Source: Sphingobacteriales bacterium (lineage in GTDB: Bacteria > Bacteroidota > Bacteroidia > Chitinophagales > Chitinophagaceae). From it: DNA of 64,000 bases. This document shows positions 26,900-35,951 of this stretch, piece after piece. Position 1 is the stretch's first letter. Every line of letters begins with the position of its first letter. Below the pieces are notes generated by a model. That model saw only the letters and a program-made list of their open reading frames with translations, was not told the origin of the DNA and did not search any database. A program made the position numbers and the translations under genes. The DNA is taken from the NCBI GenBank assembly GCA_027484425.1, contig JAIXSZ010000043.1:112585-176584 (forward strand), read 5' to 3'.

Positions 26900-26983
26900 T
26901 TTTATCGATTTAGTACACAAAAATACGAAATTATAATAAACCTCTCTGTTAAAAACCACCCTCACTGACCAATATCACTTTCA

Positions 26984-27643
26984 TTATGCATTGTGGGCCA
27001 CTATTGTCACACCGCCCTTTACCACATCACCTATCTTTACATCTACCCGTGTACCTAGCGGCAAAAACAAATCTACCCTCGAGCCGAATTTAATAAAACC
27101 AAACTCCTCATTCTGCTTCACCACATCGCCTTCCTTTACATAAAAGCAAATACGTCTTGCCAATGCACCCGCTATTTGCCTCATTAGTATGTCGCCATTA
27201 TCATTACCTAGCACTATAGTTGTACGCTCATTCTCGGTAGATGATTTGGGGTGCCAAGCCACCAGATATTTGCCCTTGTGGTACTTCATGTATTTTACTA
27301 CACCACTCACAGGGTTGCGGTTTACATGTACGTTTATGGGCGACATAAATATAGATACCTGCAGTCTTTTTTCTTTAAAGTATTCAGGCTCATAAGTCTC
27401 TTCTATAACCACTACCTTACCATCGGCTGGGGCTATGATGCGGTCTTCGCCATGCACCATGTTTCTTATAGGCATCCTAAAAAACGCTACTACCCACACC
27501 CATAAGAGGAACATGACAAAAGTAATTAGGGCAGTCAACCAAAACAGCGAATCCGGTATGTAATGGCTGGCAGCCCAAGATATACCACCCAGTAACACCG
27601 TGGCAATAAGTATATACAGGTACCCTTCTCTATGTATTTTCAT
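26984..27643 (-). CDS. psd: Phosphatidylserine decarboxylase, short form
   Basis: 219 residues. Two N-terminal transmembrane segments (10-55), then the Psd core: IAPADGKVVVIEE, SIFMSPINVHVNRNPVSG, YHKGKYLVAWHPKSSTENER and the C-terminal self-cleavage site FGSRVDLFLP, in which Gly-Ser generates the pyruvoyl cofactor. It makes phosphatidylethanolamine from phosphatidylserine at the inner membrane. Short enough to match the Bacteroidota/archaetidylserine-type Psd rather than the E. coli type. A -7 box lies about 20 nt upstream. Confidence 0.93.
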   Translation of the reverse strand: MKIHREGYLYILIATVLLGGISWAASHYIPDSLFWLTALITFVMFLLWVWVVAFFRMPIRNMVHGEDRIIAPADGKVVVIEETYEPEYFKEKRLQVSIFMSPINVHVNRNPVSGVVKYMKYHKGKYLVAWHPKSSTENERTTIVLGNDNGDILMRQIAGALARRICFYVKEGDVVKQNEEFGFIKFGSRVDLFLPLGTRVDVKIGDVVKGGVTIVAHNA

Positions 27644-27664
27644 ATCGTTATGCTATTTGCAGCG

Positions 27665-27672
27665 CAAAGGTA
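27665..27672 (-). promoter_or_regulatory. psd: -7 element upstream of psd
   Basis: TACCTTTG on the minus strand, 21 nt before the psd ATG. Same sequence as the elements before tRNA-His and cmk. No clear -33 box. Confidence 0.45.
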
Positions 27673-27871
27673 ACAAGTTTGCCTCCTAGTATATCTTTTT
27701 ACTACACATTTATGAAAGTGGAGTAGAATGTTCTCACTTTGTTCTTTTTCGTTTTTCATTCCTTCAAATTCAGTCCGTTCAATAAATAATTATATAAACT
27801 TGTGGCTATACCCAACCTATTCCGATGCAAAACGGTCTTATATTAGTGTTCAGGATTAATAACCAATATAC

Positions 27872-28444
27872 TTGTCTATAGCTTTGGCATATACCGTTGC
27901 TGGCCAGGCCAGTGAGTTAGAGCAGCTCATACAAGGGTGCATTCGCAATGAGCGAAGCGCACAGGAGAAGTTATACCGGCTATTTTATCCTAAAATGATG
28001 GCGCTTGTAAGACGATACATAGACCACGACGAACAAGCCGAAGAAGTACTCAACAATGGCTACCTGCGTGCATTCCAGAAGATAAAACAATACAACTTTC
28101 AAGGGTCTTTCGAGGGATGGATACGCAAAATCGTATTTCATGCAGTAGCAGATTATGTAAAACAAAACGCTAAATACTCCAACCAGATAGTACTCGTAGA
28201 AAAAGATGAACTGATACAAACCGACCATGCAGATAAGCTGTACTACGACCAATTAGTGAAGCTTATACAATGCTTGCCCGATGCTACCAGAACAGTCTTT
28301 AACATGTACGTAATGGAAGGATTTACCCATAGAGAGATAGGAAATATACTTGGCATCAGCGAAGGAACTTCAAAATGGCATTTATCGGAAGGGAGAAAAA
28401 TATTAAAAGAAAAAATAGAAAAACTGGAATTGAATATTAAATGA
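27872..28444 (+). CDS. ECF-type RNA polymerase sigma factor
   Basis: 190 residues. Region 2: LYRLFYPKMMALVRRYIDHDEQAEEVLNN, where the YR/LV-R-Y helix is typical, and GSFEGWIRKIVFHAVADYVK (core 2.3-2.4). Region 4: LPDATRTVFNMYVMEGFTHREIGNILGISEGTSKWHLSEGRKIL, an ECF helix-turn-helix, given here as separate short motifs GFTHREIGNILGISEGTSK. The start is a TTG; the next internal ATG would remove region 2. The long gene that follows after 66 bp is likely co-regulated and may encode its membrane regulator. Confidence 0.93.
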   Translation: MSIALAYTVAGQASELEQLIQGCIRNERSAQEKLYRLFYPKMMALVRRYIDHDEQAEEVLNNGYLRAFQKIKQYNFQGSFEGWIRKIVFHAVADYVKQNAKYSNQIVLVEKDELIQTDHADKLYYDQLVKLIQCLPDATRTVFNMYVMEGFTHREIGNILGISEGTSKWHLSEGRKILKEKIEKLELNIK

Positions 28445-28510
28445 CAGGCGCAAGGCAATTGACAAAGAACAACAACATTAAATTATTTATAAAATAATAA
28501 ATTTATCCTT

Positions 28511-31054
28511 ATGGATAAAAATTTCATCAAGATTGACGACCTCGTAAGGCAGCGACTTACAGGTGTGGAGGAAAAGGAGAAAAGTGGAGCGTGGATGAAT
28601 ATGCGCGATCTGCTCGATAAAGAAATGCCTCAGCAAAAACGTATCAGTATCTTCTACTGGCGCCGCATCTTCAGTGCGGTTGCTGTGCTATCCTTACTAG
28701 GCTCAGTAGGTATAGGTGGTATGGAATTGGCGTCATTTTACAAAAATGCCGATAACAATTCTGCTTCACTAACTACTACAGTTAACGCTGCCGGCAACGA
28801 TAACGCTGCTTTGCTGGTAAGCAATGGCAACAATGACGAAGTGTATGCCACATCTGGTAAAAAAGATGTAGCTATTTCTGCCAAAACGATAGCTGCCAAT
28901 GATGTTGCATCTGCAAGTACCGGTAATAGGCATTCTAATACTAATGCACAAAATGCAATTGAGTCAGAGAATGCTAACGTTTCTGATAACAATGCAGTCA
29001 TCAGTGGTCATGTTGAAGCAGTAGATACTAAAACAAAGAACACTCAGAGAAAATCAGGGAAGCTGGTGGCTCCATCCAGCAATAGTGTAGCAAATGCAGA
29101 AAACAGTAATGTCAATAATACAACTGCACAAACCGCGAATAGCCTCAAATCTGGTAATGCTGTTAAAAATAAAGCTTCCGTTGCTCTTCGTCACCAAGAT
29201 CAAACTTCTGAAAAAATCAATAACATACCCTCAGCAAAAAAATCAACTGATACCAAAAACAATAGCAATAGCATTAACAATAGTAACAACATCAATGTAG
29301 CTAGCGCTACTGTGACAGAAACTAAGAAAACTAGTAATGTAGCGGTAAGCAATCGTACTACTCCTGCAGCAAAAGAAGTAACTAATAACAATGCTCCTAC
29401 AACAAGTGCAACTTCAGCTAGCAATACAATAGCGGTTGCAGATGCTAAAATGACAACATTGCCTACTGCGGAGAAAGAAGCGAAACTGGAAGTTTTAAAC
29501 AGTAGTGCTACTAACACAGGTACCCCTTCTGGTTCTTTAGTAAAAGAGACAACTGTAACTCAGTTGACTGGCAACAACGCTGATAGCAAAATAGCCGCCG
29601 CCGCAGTAAACCAAACTGCCAATGGAAATATACCAGGTAATGCTGCCAATACTACTGTTGCGAACAATGCTAAACAGCCAGTATTAGTTGCTAAACGTAC
29701 TGTTACTACTAAAGGAAGTAAAGCAGATAAAGCAATTGAAAAAACAAGAGGAAACAACTTCACTGCTAGCACTGGAGGATTAGCACCTAAACCTCAAGCA
29801 GATGAAAATAACAATAAGCCTAAACGAGTAATAACCAAAATACAAGTGCATCAGCGTACTATAATGCTGGCATCTAATGTGTATGGCAACAGGATAGATA
29901 CAATATCTATAGAAAAGGTAAATGTAGATTTAGGTTTTAGCCATGGCAAGAATAATAACGATGAGGAAACAATAGTTGGTGGCACTAAAAATGGCAATGA
30001 CGCAGTGCAAACATCTGCAGAAAACAAACCAGCTGCAAATAAAGCAGGCAAAACTGGCAGACATTCAGCTACACCGGGTACAATGAATAATGGCAACCAA
30101 AAGACACTGGCACCTGCAGCCAAAGCACCTAAAGGAGCCAGCGTTAATAACAATTCCGATCCTTCATCATCTTTGTCGGCCAATCAGTCTGAGCAAAATT
30201 CTGGCACAGAGGACGATAGGTATGAAGAGATAGTGCCAGGTGCTACCGCTAACAGCCATGAAGAAACGACCGAAAATGCTTCAAAAGAGTCTGTGACTAC
30301 CAGTGCCACAGCAGCTACTAATGTTGCCAAACAAGAGCATAAAGGTCTGTCGATGGTTAAAAAGTTAAGTGCAGCTTTCAACGATGTTAAAGAAAGTGCA
30401 TCACGTGCACATTTGGTAGGTGGTATCACTGCGGGTATCAACAGTAACTTTTTTGGCTCAAATAGTTTCAAAGGATTCCAGTTTGGATTAACAGCTAATC
30501 TGGTTTTCAACGATACTTGGAACATCATGACCGAAATGAAATACTTCCATAGATTGAATAATAATAAATCTATAGAAGACAACTACTACACTTATACGCC
30601 CACGTCTGGTAATCAGTATAGCAAACAACTGTTGCTGAATTCTTACAGTTTCTCAGCGCTACATAGTATAGAAATGCCAGTAGCAATAAGGTATGCTAAG
30701 GGTAAGTTTAATTTTTACTCAGGTGGTAACTTCTTGTATTCATTCTCTATCAATACAGGTGCTGAAACTCTGCCAACTTACAATGTAGCCCCAGTATTAG
30801 TAAACGAAGTTGGTCCAGATAATGCTCCAAAACTAAAAGAAGAAGACTTCAGAAGCAGATTTGGTATAGGCTACCTTTTTGGGTTCTCTTACAGGCTTGC
30901 TCCCAATGCTAATCTAGATTTCCGCACTGTACAAACGGTTTGGGATAACTCAAACAGTTCAGGTGCGAAAACAGTATCTGGTCAGTTATATAGAGCACCA
31001 TCTTTGCAATTATCTATAATGTATCGTTTAGGCGGCAATCGCCATACAGATTAG
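28511..31054 (+). CDS. Trans-envelope protein: cytoplasmic segment, one TM helix, long disordered linker, outer-membrane barrel
   Basis: 847 residues. Residues 1-50 are soluble and helical (FIKIDDLVRQRLTGVEE, Trp28 in GAWMNMRDLL), the size and style of a sigma-binding cytoplasmic domain. A transmembrane helix follows at about 53-71 (IFSAVAVLSLLGSVGIGGM). Residues 75-640 are low-complexity, rich in Asn, Ala, Thr, Ser and Lys, with no Cys, and look disordered. Residues about 645-847 form an outer-membrane barrel: LVGGITAGINSNFFG, FQFGLTANLVF, GIGYLFGFSYRL and LQLSIMYRLGG. There is no cleavable signal peptide. If both ends are inserted as predicted, one chain spans the periplasm. It follows an ECF sigma gene by 66 bp. 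An anti-sigma role is inference. Confidence 0.85.
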   Translation: MDKNFIKIDDLVRQRLTGVEEKEKSGAWMNMRDLLDKEMPQQKRISIFYWRRIFSAVAVLSLLGSVGIGGMELASFYKNADNNSASLTTTVNAAGNDNAALLVSNGNNDEVYATSGKKDVAISAKTIAANDVASASTGNRHSNTNAQNAIESENANVSDNNAVISGHVEAVDTKTKNTQRKSGKLVAPSSNSVANAENSNVNNTTAQTANSLKSGNAVKNKASVALRHQDQTSEKINNIPSAKKSTDTKNNSNSINNSNNINVASATVTETKKTSNVAVSNRTTPAAKEVTNNNAPTTSATSASNTIAVADAKMTTLPTAEKEAKLEVLNSSATNTGTPSGSLVKETTVTQLTGNNADSKIAAAAVNQTANGNIPGNAANTTVANNAKQPVLVAKRTVTTKGSKADKAIEKTRGNNFTASTGGLAPKPQADENNNKPKRVITKIQVHQRTIMLASNVYGNRIDTISIEKVNVDLGFSHGKNNNDEETIVGGTKNGNDAVQTSAENKPAANKAGKTGRHSATPGTMNNGNQKTLAPAAKAPKGASVNNNSDPSSSLSANQSEQNSGTEDDRYEEIVPGATANSHEETTENASKESVTTSATAATNVAKQEHKGLSMVKKLSAAFNDVKESASRAHLVGGITAGINSNFFGSNSFKGFQFGLTANLVFNDTWNIMTEMKYFHRLNNNKSIEDNYYTYTPTSGNQYSKQLLLNSYSFSALHSIEMPVAIRYAKGKFNFYSGGNFLYSFSINTGAETLPTYNVAPVLVNEVGPDNAPKLKEEDFRSRFGIGYLFGFSYRLAPNANLDFRTVQTVWDNSNSSGAKTVSGQLYRAPSLQLSIMYRLGGNRHTD

Positions 31055-31082
31055 TGTTTATTTTTGAGTGTTAATTGCGGTG

Positions 31083-31112
31083 AAACCGGGAGTGTGCGCT
31101 CCCGGTTTTCTG
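31083..31112 (+). terminator. Terminator of the sigma/trans-envelope operon
   Basis: Stem aaaccgggag/ctcccggttt with a 6-nt loop followed by ttctgttt; 28 nt past the stop. Confidence 0.85.
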
Positions 31113-31201
31113 TTTATAGCACCTGAACACAATAATCTTTAGTAGTATATTGTAGTCTGTTACTAACATTCAGTATTTTTTAAGCGCACATCTGCCCTGT
31201 C

Positions 31202-32386
31202 ATGACCAAACTAAAGAACAAAAAAGCAGCAGATCTATATACGTTACATAGTGATGTACGGGTGGTTCGAGGTGGTAAGGAATACTTTAATCAAATACAA
31301 CAAATTGCAAGTATAGCTCAGCAAACCCTCCATCTACAAACCTACATTTTTGATGATGACGAGACAGGTCAGGAAGTAGCCAATGCCCTTATAGCAGCAG
31401 CACAAAGAGGTGTAAATGTGTATATGATGGTAGATGGCTATGCCTCTCAACGGTTATCGTCTTCGTTTATAAAAAAACTTAAAGATGCAAACGTAAATTT
31501 CAGGTTTTTTAAACCATTGTTACATAGTAGGTATTACTACTTAGGTCGCAGAATGCACCACAAAATAATAGTAGCTGATGCCACACTAGTGATGGTAGGT
31601 GGTGTCAACATCAGTAATCGCTACAATGATATGCCTGGTGCACAAGCTTGGCTAGATTGGGCTGTGGTTGTCAAAGGGCCAGTTGCTACCACCATTAATA
31701 AGCTTTGTGAGCGTATGTGGAACAAGACATCTTTTGCACTTAAATGTATTCCACATAAAGGTAACTCCTTGGCACCCGACACTGGGGTATTAGTGCGCAT
31801 GCGCAGAAATGACTGGGTATACAGAGAAACTTTTATTACCAAAACTTACGAAGAACTTTTTGACTCCGCTCTGCATTATGTGACCATTATGACTAGTTAT
31901 TTCTGGCCACCACACAAGTTGCTGAGAAGCATAGAAGCGGCCGCCAAACGAGGTGTAAAGATAAAATTGGTGCTAACCGGAGCCGCTGATGTGCCTCTGG
32001 CAAAGTATGCCGAACGCTATTTATATAGCAGGCTTTTCAGAAGTGGGATAGAGGTCTACGAATACCTACCTAATGTATTGCACGGTAAAATGGGAATATG
32101 CGACGGTGAATGGGTTACCGTAGGCTCCTATAACCTCAACAATATCAGTGCATTTGCCAGCATTGAGCTCAATTTGGATGTTAAAGATAAAATACTAGTT
32201 ACAGAACTTACACGTACAGTTAATGGAATAATAGCCAGTGACTGCAACTATATAACGAAATCCAGATACGAGGCGGATAAAAATTTACTGATGAAACTAC
32301 TTTACTATTTGTCTTATAGAGCCATCCATATGATGTTTTTTCTGTTTACCTTTTATTTCACCCAGCAAAAACAGCGAAATTACTGA
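31202..32386 (+). CDS. cls: Phospholipase D-family cardiolipin synthase (ClsB-like)
   Basis: 394 residues with two HxKx4D motifs: His119-Lys121-Asp126 (HHKIIVAD) and His294-Lys296-Asp301 (HGKMGICD), each followed by the Gly/Ser-Asn-x-x-N part (GGVNISN; GSYNLNN). These give the paired catalytic site of bacterial cardiolipin synthases, which join two phosphatidylglycerol molecules. There is no N-terminal transmembrane domain, as in ClsB; one hydrophobic helix is at the C-terminus (about 368-388). Some PLD-family nucleases share the fold, but neighbours (psd nearby) and length favour lipid synthesis. Its stop overlaps that of the convergent gene by 7 bp. Confidence 0.85.
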   Translation: MTKLKNKKAADLYTLHSDVRVVRGGKEYFNQIQQIASIAQQTLHLQTYIFDDDETGQEVANALIAAAQRGVNVYMMVDGYASQRLSSSFIKKLKDANVNFRFFKPLLHSRYYYLGRRMHHKIIVADATLVMVGGVNISNRYNDMPGAQAWLDWAVVVKGPVATTINKLCERMWNKTSFALKCIPHKGNSLAPDTGVLVRMRRNDWVYRETFITKTYEELFDSALHYVTIMTSYFWPPHKLLRSIEAAAKRGVKIKLVLTGAADVPLAKYAERYLYSRLFRSGIEVYEYLPNVLHGKMGICDGEWVTVGSYNLNNISAFASIELNLDVKDKILVTELTRTVNGIIASDCNYITKSRYEADKNLLMKLLYYLSYRAIHMMFFLFTFYFTQQKQRNY

Positions 32387-33390
32387 CCAGAAATTCTAGT
32401 CAAAAAGGCTTTAAATGTTTCAGCATTCCACTTCGCAAACCTGCCACGTTGCACCACTAGGTTATTGGCTTCGGGAATATCGGTGAAATAATAGAACACG
32501 CATTGCGGCATCGTATCAGCCCAACCATTCACCTCTCCGAAACGAAGATTATTAAATACAAGCGTGTCGTGCCACATAGATGCTGTATAAAAACCTTGCG
32601 AGAAACGAATGAGTCTCTTTACATCATCAGGGTATGCAGATTGTTGTAGTAAGTTTGCGTTTTGTGGGGTATAACGAAAATGGATACTACCACCATTATC
32701 CATAACTGAACGGTAGCCAATCTGAAAACCAGAATCTGTTTTGGCAACTATATACCACAACATATTATTGAGCGGGGTAGGGGTACTGAAGTATTGTTCG
32801 GTATTAAATCCATTGTTGTGGAGTTGTTTTTTTGCTACTCTGTCTATACTAGTTTTGTTTGTTAATCCAATTATGAGGTATACGGAGCTCATAATCAAAG
32901 CTATAGACGCTACTTTTAATCTTTTTCTGCTCGCAACAGGCATCAATGCCAATGCAATAGCAGCAATGGCAGGCCAAATAGTAAATAAAGGATCAGCTAC
33001 AAACATGCTATTAAAACTAACACGGTAATGACTGAAAGGCTCAAACCATGCTGTGCCATAGGTGTTAAATGCATCTAGAAAGATGTGTATGAATAATTGC
33101 AACAACCAAAAGCCAGCCCAGCGTTGCCAAGACAAATTGTCTTTTCTAAACAACCTAAAGCATATATAGCCCAAAACTGGTGCAGACAAAAAAACAAATG
33201 ATAACGAGTGTGTAAATCCTCTGTGAGCAAGCAGGTCTTTGGTTAGTGGTAGCCAAAATGACGCTACGATATCGATGTCCGGAAAACTATTGGCTATAGC
33301 ACCTATCACCAACGCTTTTTTACCTAACCGTTTGCCTGCTATCGCTTCCCCTATACTAGCACCTAATACAATGTGTGTTAAAGAATCCAT
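32380..33390 (-). CDS. YdjM-like membrane-bound metal-dependent hydrolase (DUF457 type)
   Basis: 336 residues. N-terminal MDSLTHIVLGASIGEAIAGK, then SFPDIDIVASFW and HRGFTHSLSF, the His/Asp motifs of the DUF457/YdjM family, among four or five transmembrane helices (residues 1-180). The E. coli member YdjM is SOS-induced, but no LexA-like site is apparent here. The C-terminal 150 residues are soluble and of unknown role. Convergent with the PLD-family gene. Confidence 0.85.
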   Translation of the reverse strand: MDSLTHIVLGASIGEAIAGKRLGKKALVIGAIANSFPDIDIVASFWLPLTKDLLAHRGFTHSLSFVFLSAPVLGYICFRLFRKDNLSWQRWAGFWLLQLFIHIFLDAFNTYGTAWFEPFSHYRVSFNSMFVADPLFTIWPAIAAIALALMPVASRKRLKVASIALIMSSVYLIIGLTNKTSIDRVAKKQLHNNGFNTEQYFSTPTPLNNMLWYIVAKTDSGFQIGYRSVMDNGGSIHFRYTPQNANLLQQSAYPDDVKRLIRFSQGFYTASMWHDTLVFNNLRFGEVNGWADTMPQCVFYYFTDIPEANNLVVQRGRFAKWNAETFKAFLTRISGQ

Positions 33391-33609
33391 ACGTGTGTCA
33401 GGCCAAAAGTAATAAACTAACTGCCATTCTTGTTTTTACTATACATGGCTAGCGCTGATTTACAACAAAAAAACTAAATAGACAAGCAATCAAAGCGGGT
33501 TTACAACCGATATCCCCCTATTTTCACTCATCTATTCGTTTTGATATACCTATTTCTGTATAGGATTGTTGTACTTTTACCGCTATTATATAAAAACAAA
33601 ATAAGCAAT

Positions 33610-35661
33610 ATGCAACTAAAAAGAACTCTGTTAGCAGGATTGGCCATAGTAGCTATGGCATCTTGTGGGCAGGAAGCTGCTAAAAATGATGAAAAAGTCG
33701 CAGGTAGGAAATTACTAGATCCTGCTAATATTGACACTACAGTGCACCCAGGCGACAACTTTTTCTTGTATGCCAATGGCGCATGGTTGAAGAATAATCC
33801 TATTCCAAAATCCAAAACACGTTGGGGTAGTTTCAACGAGCTGGATGAAAATAACAATGCTATACTTCGTAAGTTATTAGATTCTGCAGCGGCTGTTAAA
33901 AATGCTCCCAAAGGTAGTACCCTTCAAATGGTAGGCGATTTTTACCGTACCGGTATGGATAGTGCAGCTATAGATATGGCTGGCTTGACACCGCTTAATG
34001 GTATAATGGCTAGGATAGATGGTATAACTGATGCCAACTCACTGATAGCTGAAGTAACAAAAGAGCACACTCAAGGCATTGGTCAGTTGTTTGGGTTTTA
34101 TGTGTCTCCCGATGACAAAAATGTAAACAAACAGATTTGTCAATTTGGGCAAGGTGGTTTGGGCATGCCAGGTCGTGAGTACTATTTCGATACAGATGAA
34201 CGTACTAAAAACATAAGAACTGCTTATCAGCAGTACATTGTGAAAATGTTGCAATTGATGGGTAGTGATGCCATTACTGCTCAGAAAAACGCTACAGACA
34301 TCTACAAATTGGAATTGGCATTGGCAGGCGCTTCGTTAACTCGTGTAGACATGCGTGACCCATACAAGCTGTATAACAAATTTGATCTGGCTGGTATAAG
34401 CAAATTAACTCCAGGTATGGAGTGGAAATCGCTTCTGGAGCAACTAAAAGTAACTGGTCAGGATTCTGTTATAGTAGCCACACCTGCATTCTTTGCTGCT
34501 GTGGCCAAACAGCTTAAAACTACCCCAATAGAAACATGGAAAGTTTATCTGAAATTCCATTTGGTGAATGATATGTCTTCTTTCTTGAGCCGTTCATTCG
34601 ATACCACACGTTTTGCGTTTTATGGCAAAGTAATGCGTGGACAACAGGAACAAGAAGTTCGTTGGAAGCGTGTACTGTCGGTAGTAGATGGATCAGTAGG
34701 AGAACTATTGGGGCAGATGTACGTAGACAAAACCTTTAAACCTGAAGCTAAAACCAGAATGCTGGAACTAGTAAATAACTTACAGCAAACCTATGCTGAA
34801 AGAATTCAGCGACTTGACTGGATGAGCAATGAAACCAAACAGAAAGCACTGCAGAAGTTGAATGGCTTCATGAAAAAAATTGGGTACCCAGACTCTTGGA
34901 AAGATTATAGTGCCTTAACTATATCTGGAACTGATTATATTGCCAATATACTAGCCTCGTCGCAGTGGGAATATAATTACAACATTAACAGGCTAGGTAA
35001 ACCAGTTGACAAAACCGAATGGCAAATGACCCCTCCCACGGTTAATGCATATTACAATCCTGCTTTCAATGAAATAGTGTTCCCTGCTGGAATATTGCAA
35101 TATCCCTTCTTTGACGAACAAGCTGACGATGCAGTAAATTATGGTGGAATTGGTGGCGTTATTGGGCATGAAATGACACATGGCTTCGACGATCAGGGAC
35201 GTCTCTACAATGCTGATGGTAACTTGTCAAACTGGTGGACATCTCAAGATTCTGCCAACTTCACTACCAAAGCCAATGTAGTGGTAGATATGTACAACAA
35301 AATTGTAGCAATAGATACTACACATGTAAATGGACTATTGACCGAAGGTGAAAATCTGGCAGACCTTGGCGGTTTAAGTATTGCATATGAAGCCTTCAAA
35401 AAAACCAAACAAGGTAAAGGCAATGAAAAAATAGATGGTTTTACACCAGACCAACGTTTCTTTCTCAGTTGGGCACAGGTATGGCGTGCTAGCACTAGGC
35501 CAGAAGAAATGGCACAACGCTTAAAAACAGACCCACACTCACCCAATGAATTCAGGTGTAATGTACCAGTAAGTAATTTAGAGGCCTGGTACAAGGCATT
35601 TGATATTAAGCCTACTGATAAAATGTATCGCCCAGAAAATGAGCGCGCATTAGTATGGTAA
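33610..35661 (+). CDS. M13 (neprilysin/PepO-family) metallopeptidase lipoprotein
   Basis: 683 residues from the preferred ATG; the frame is open 23 codons upstream. Lipoprotein signal ending at Cys19 (AMASC). Zinc site HEMTH (His520, Glu521, His524) in GVIGHEMTHGFDDQG and third ligand Glu581 in ENLADLGGL; substrate-anchoring NAYYNPAFNEIVFPAGIL is intact. C-terminal CNVPVSNLEAWYKAF is usual for M13. It should cleave oligopeptides in the periplasm or at the outer membrane. Stands alone, with its own terminator. Confidence 0.95.
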   Translation: MQLKRTLLAGLAIVAMASCGQEAAKNDEKVAGRKLLDPANIDTTVHPGDNFFLYANGAWLKNNPIPKSKTRWGSFNELDENNNAILRKLLDSAAAVKNAPKGSTLQMVGDFYRTGMDSAAIDMAGLTPLNGIMARIDGITDANSLIAEVTKEHTQGIGQLFGFYVSPDDKNVNKQICQFGQGGLGMPGREYYFDTDERTKNIRTAYQQYIVKMLQLMGSDAITAQKNATDIYKLELALAGASLTRVDMRDPYKLYNKFDLAGISKLTPGMEWKSLLEQLKVTGQDSVIVATPAFFAAVAKQLKTTPIETWKVYLKFHLVNDMSSFLSRSFDTTRFAFYGKVMRGQQEQEVRWKRVLSVVDGSVGELLGQMYVDKTFKPEAKTRMLELVNNLQQTYAERIQRLDWMSNETKQKALQKLNGFMKKIGYPDSWKDYSALTISGTDYIANILASSQWEYNYNINRLGKPVDKTEWQMTPPTVNAYYNPAFNEIVFPAGILQYPFFDEQADDAVNYGGIGGVIGHEMTHGFDDQGRLYNADGNLSNWWTSQDSANFTTKANVVVDMYNKIVAIDTTHVNGLLTEGENLADLGGLSIAYEAFKKTKQGKGNEKIDGFTPDQRFFLSWAQVWRASTRPEEMAQRLKTDPHSPNEFRCNVPVSNLEAWYKAFDIKPTDKMYRPENERALVW

Positions 35662-35697
35662 TCTGAATACTGTATATAGTAATTAATAGTATACAAG

Positions 35698-35736
35698 GCG
35701 ACTAACACTTTTTCTAGGTGTTAGTCGCTTTTTTGT
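35698..35736 (+). terminator. Terminator of the M13 peptidase gene
   Basis: 11-bp perfect stem gcgactaacac/gtgttagtcgc with a 9-nt loop and T6. Confidence 0.92.
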
Positions 35737-35951
35737 TTTTGATTACATTGTTGAAAAATTTATACATTATTTGCCAACGGAAATCATTTGTTATACTGTC
35801 TTACTTCGTAGAAAGCAGACCGAAAATTATGTTATTATTACGGTTAATTGTTTTTTGTGTAAGTTTTCTGTAAATTGTTGCCTGTTTCTAAGTAGACATG
35901 CAATAAAAACTAGTATTATTTAGCGTGTTTATAAAATAGCAAAGTTGTAGT

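Noticed and set aside
28738..30183. Several long antisense frames over the Asn/Ala/Thr-rich linker
   Set aside because: Side effect of the biased codons in the linker.
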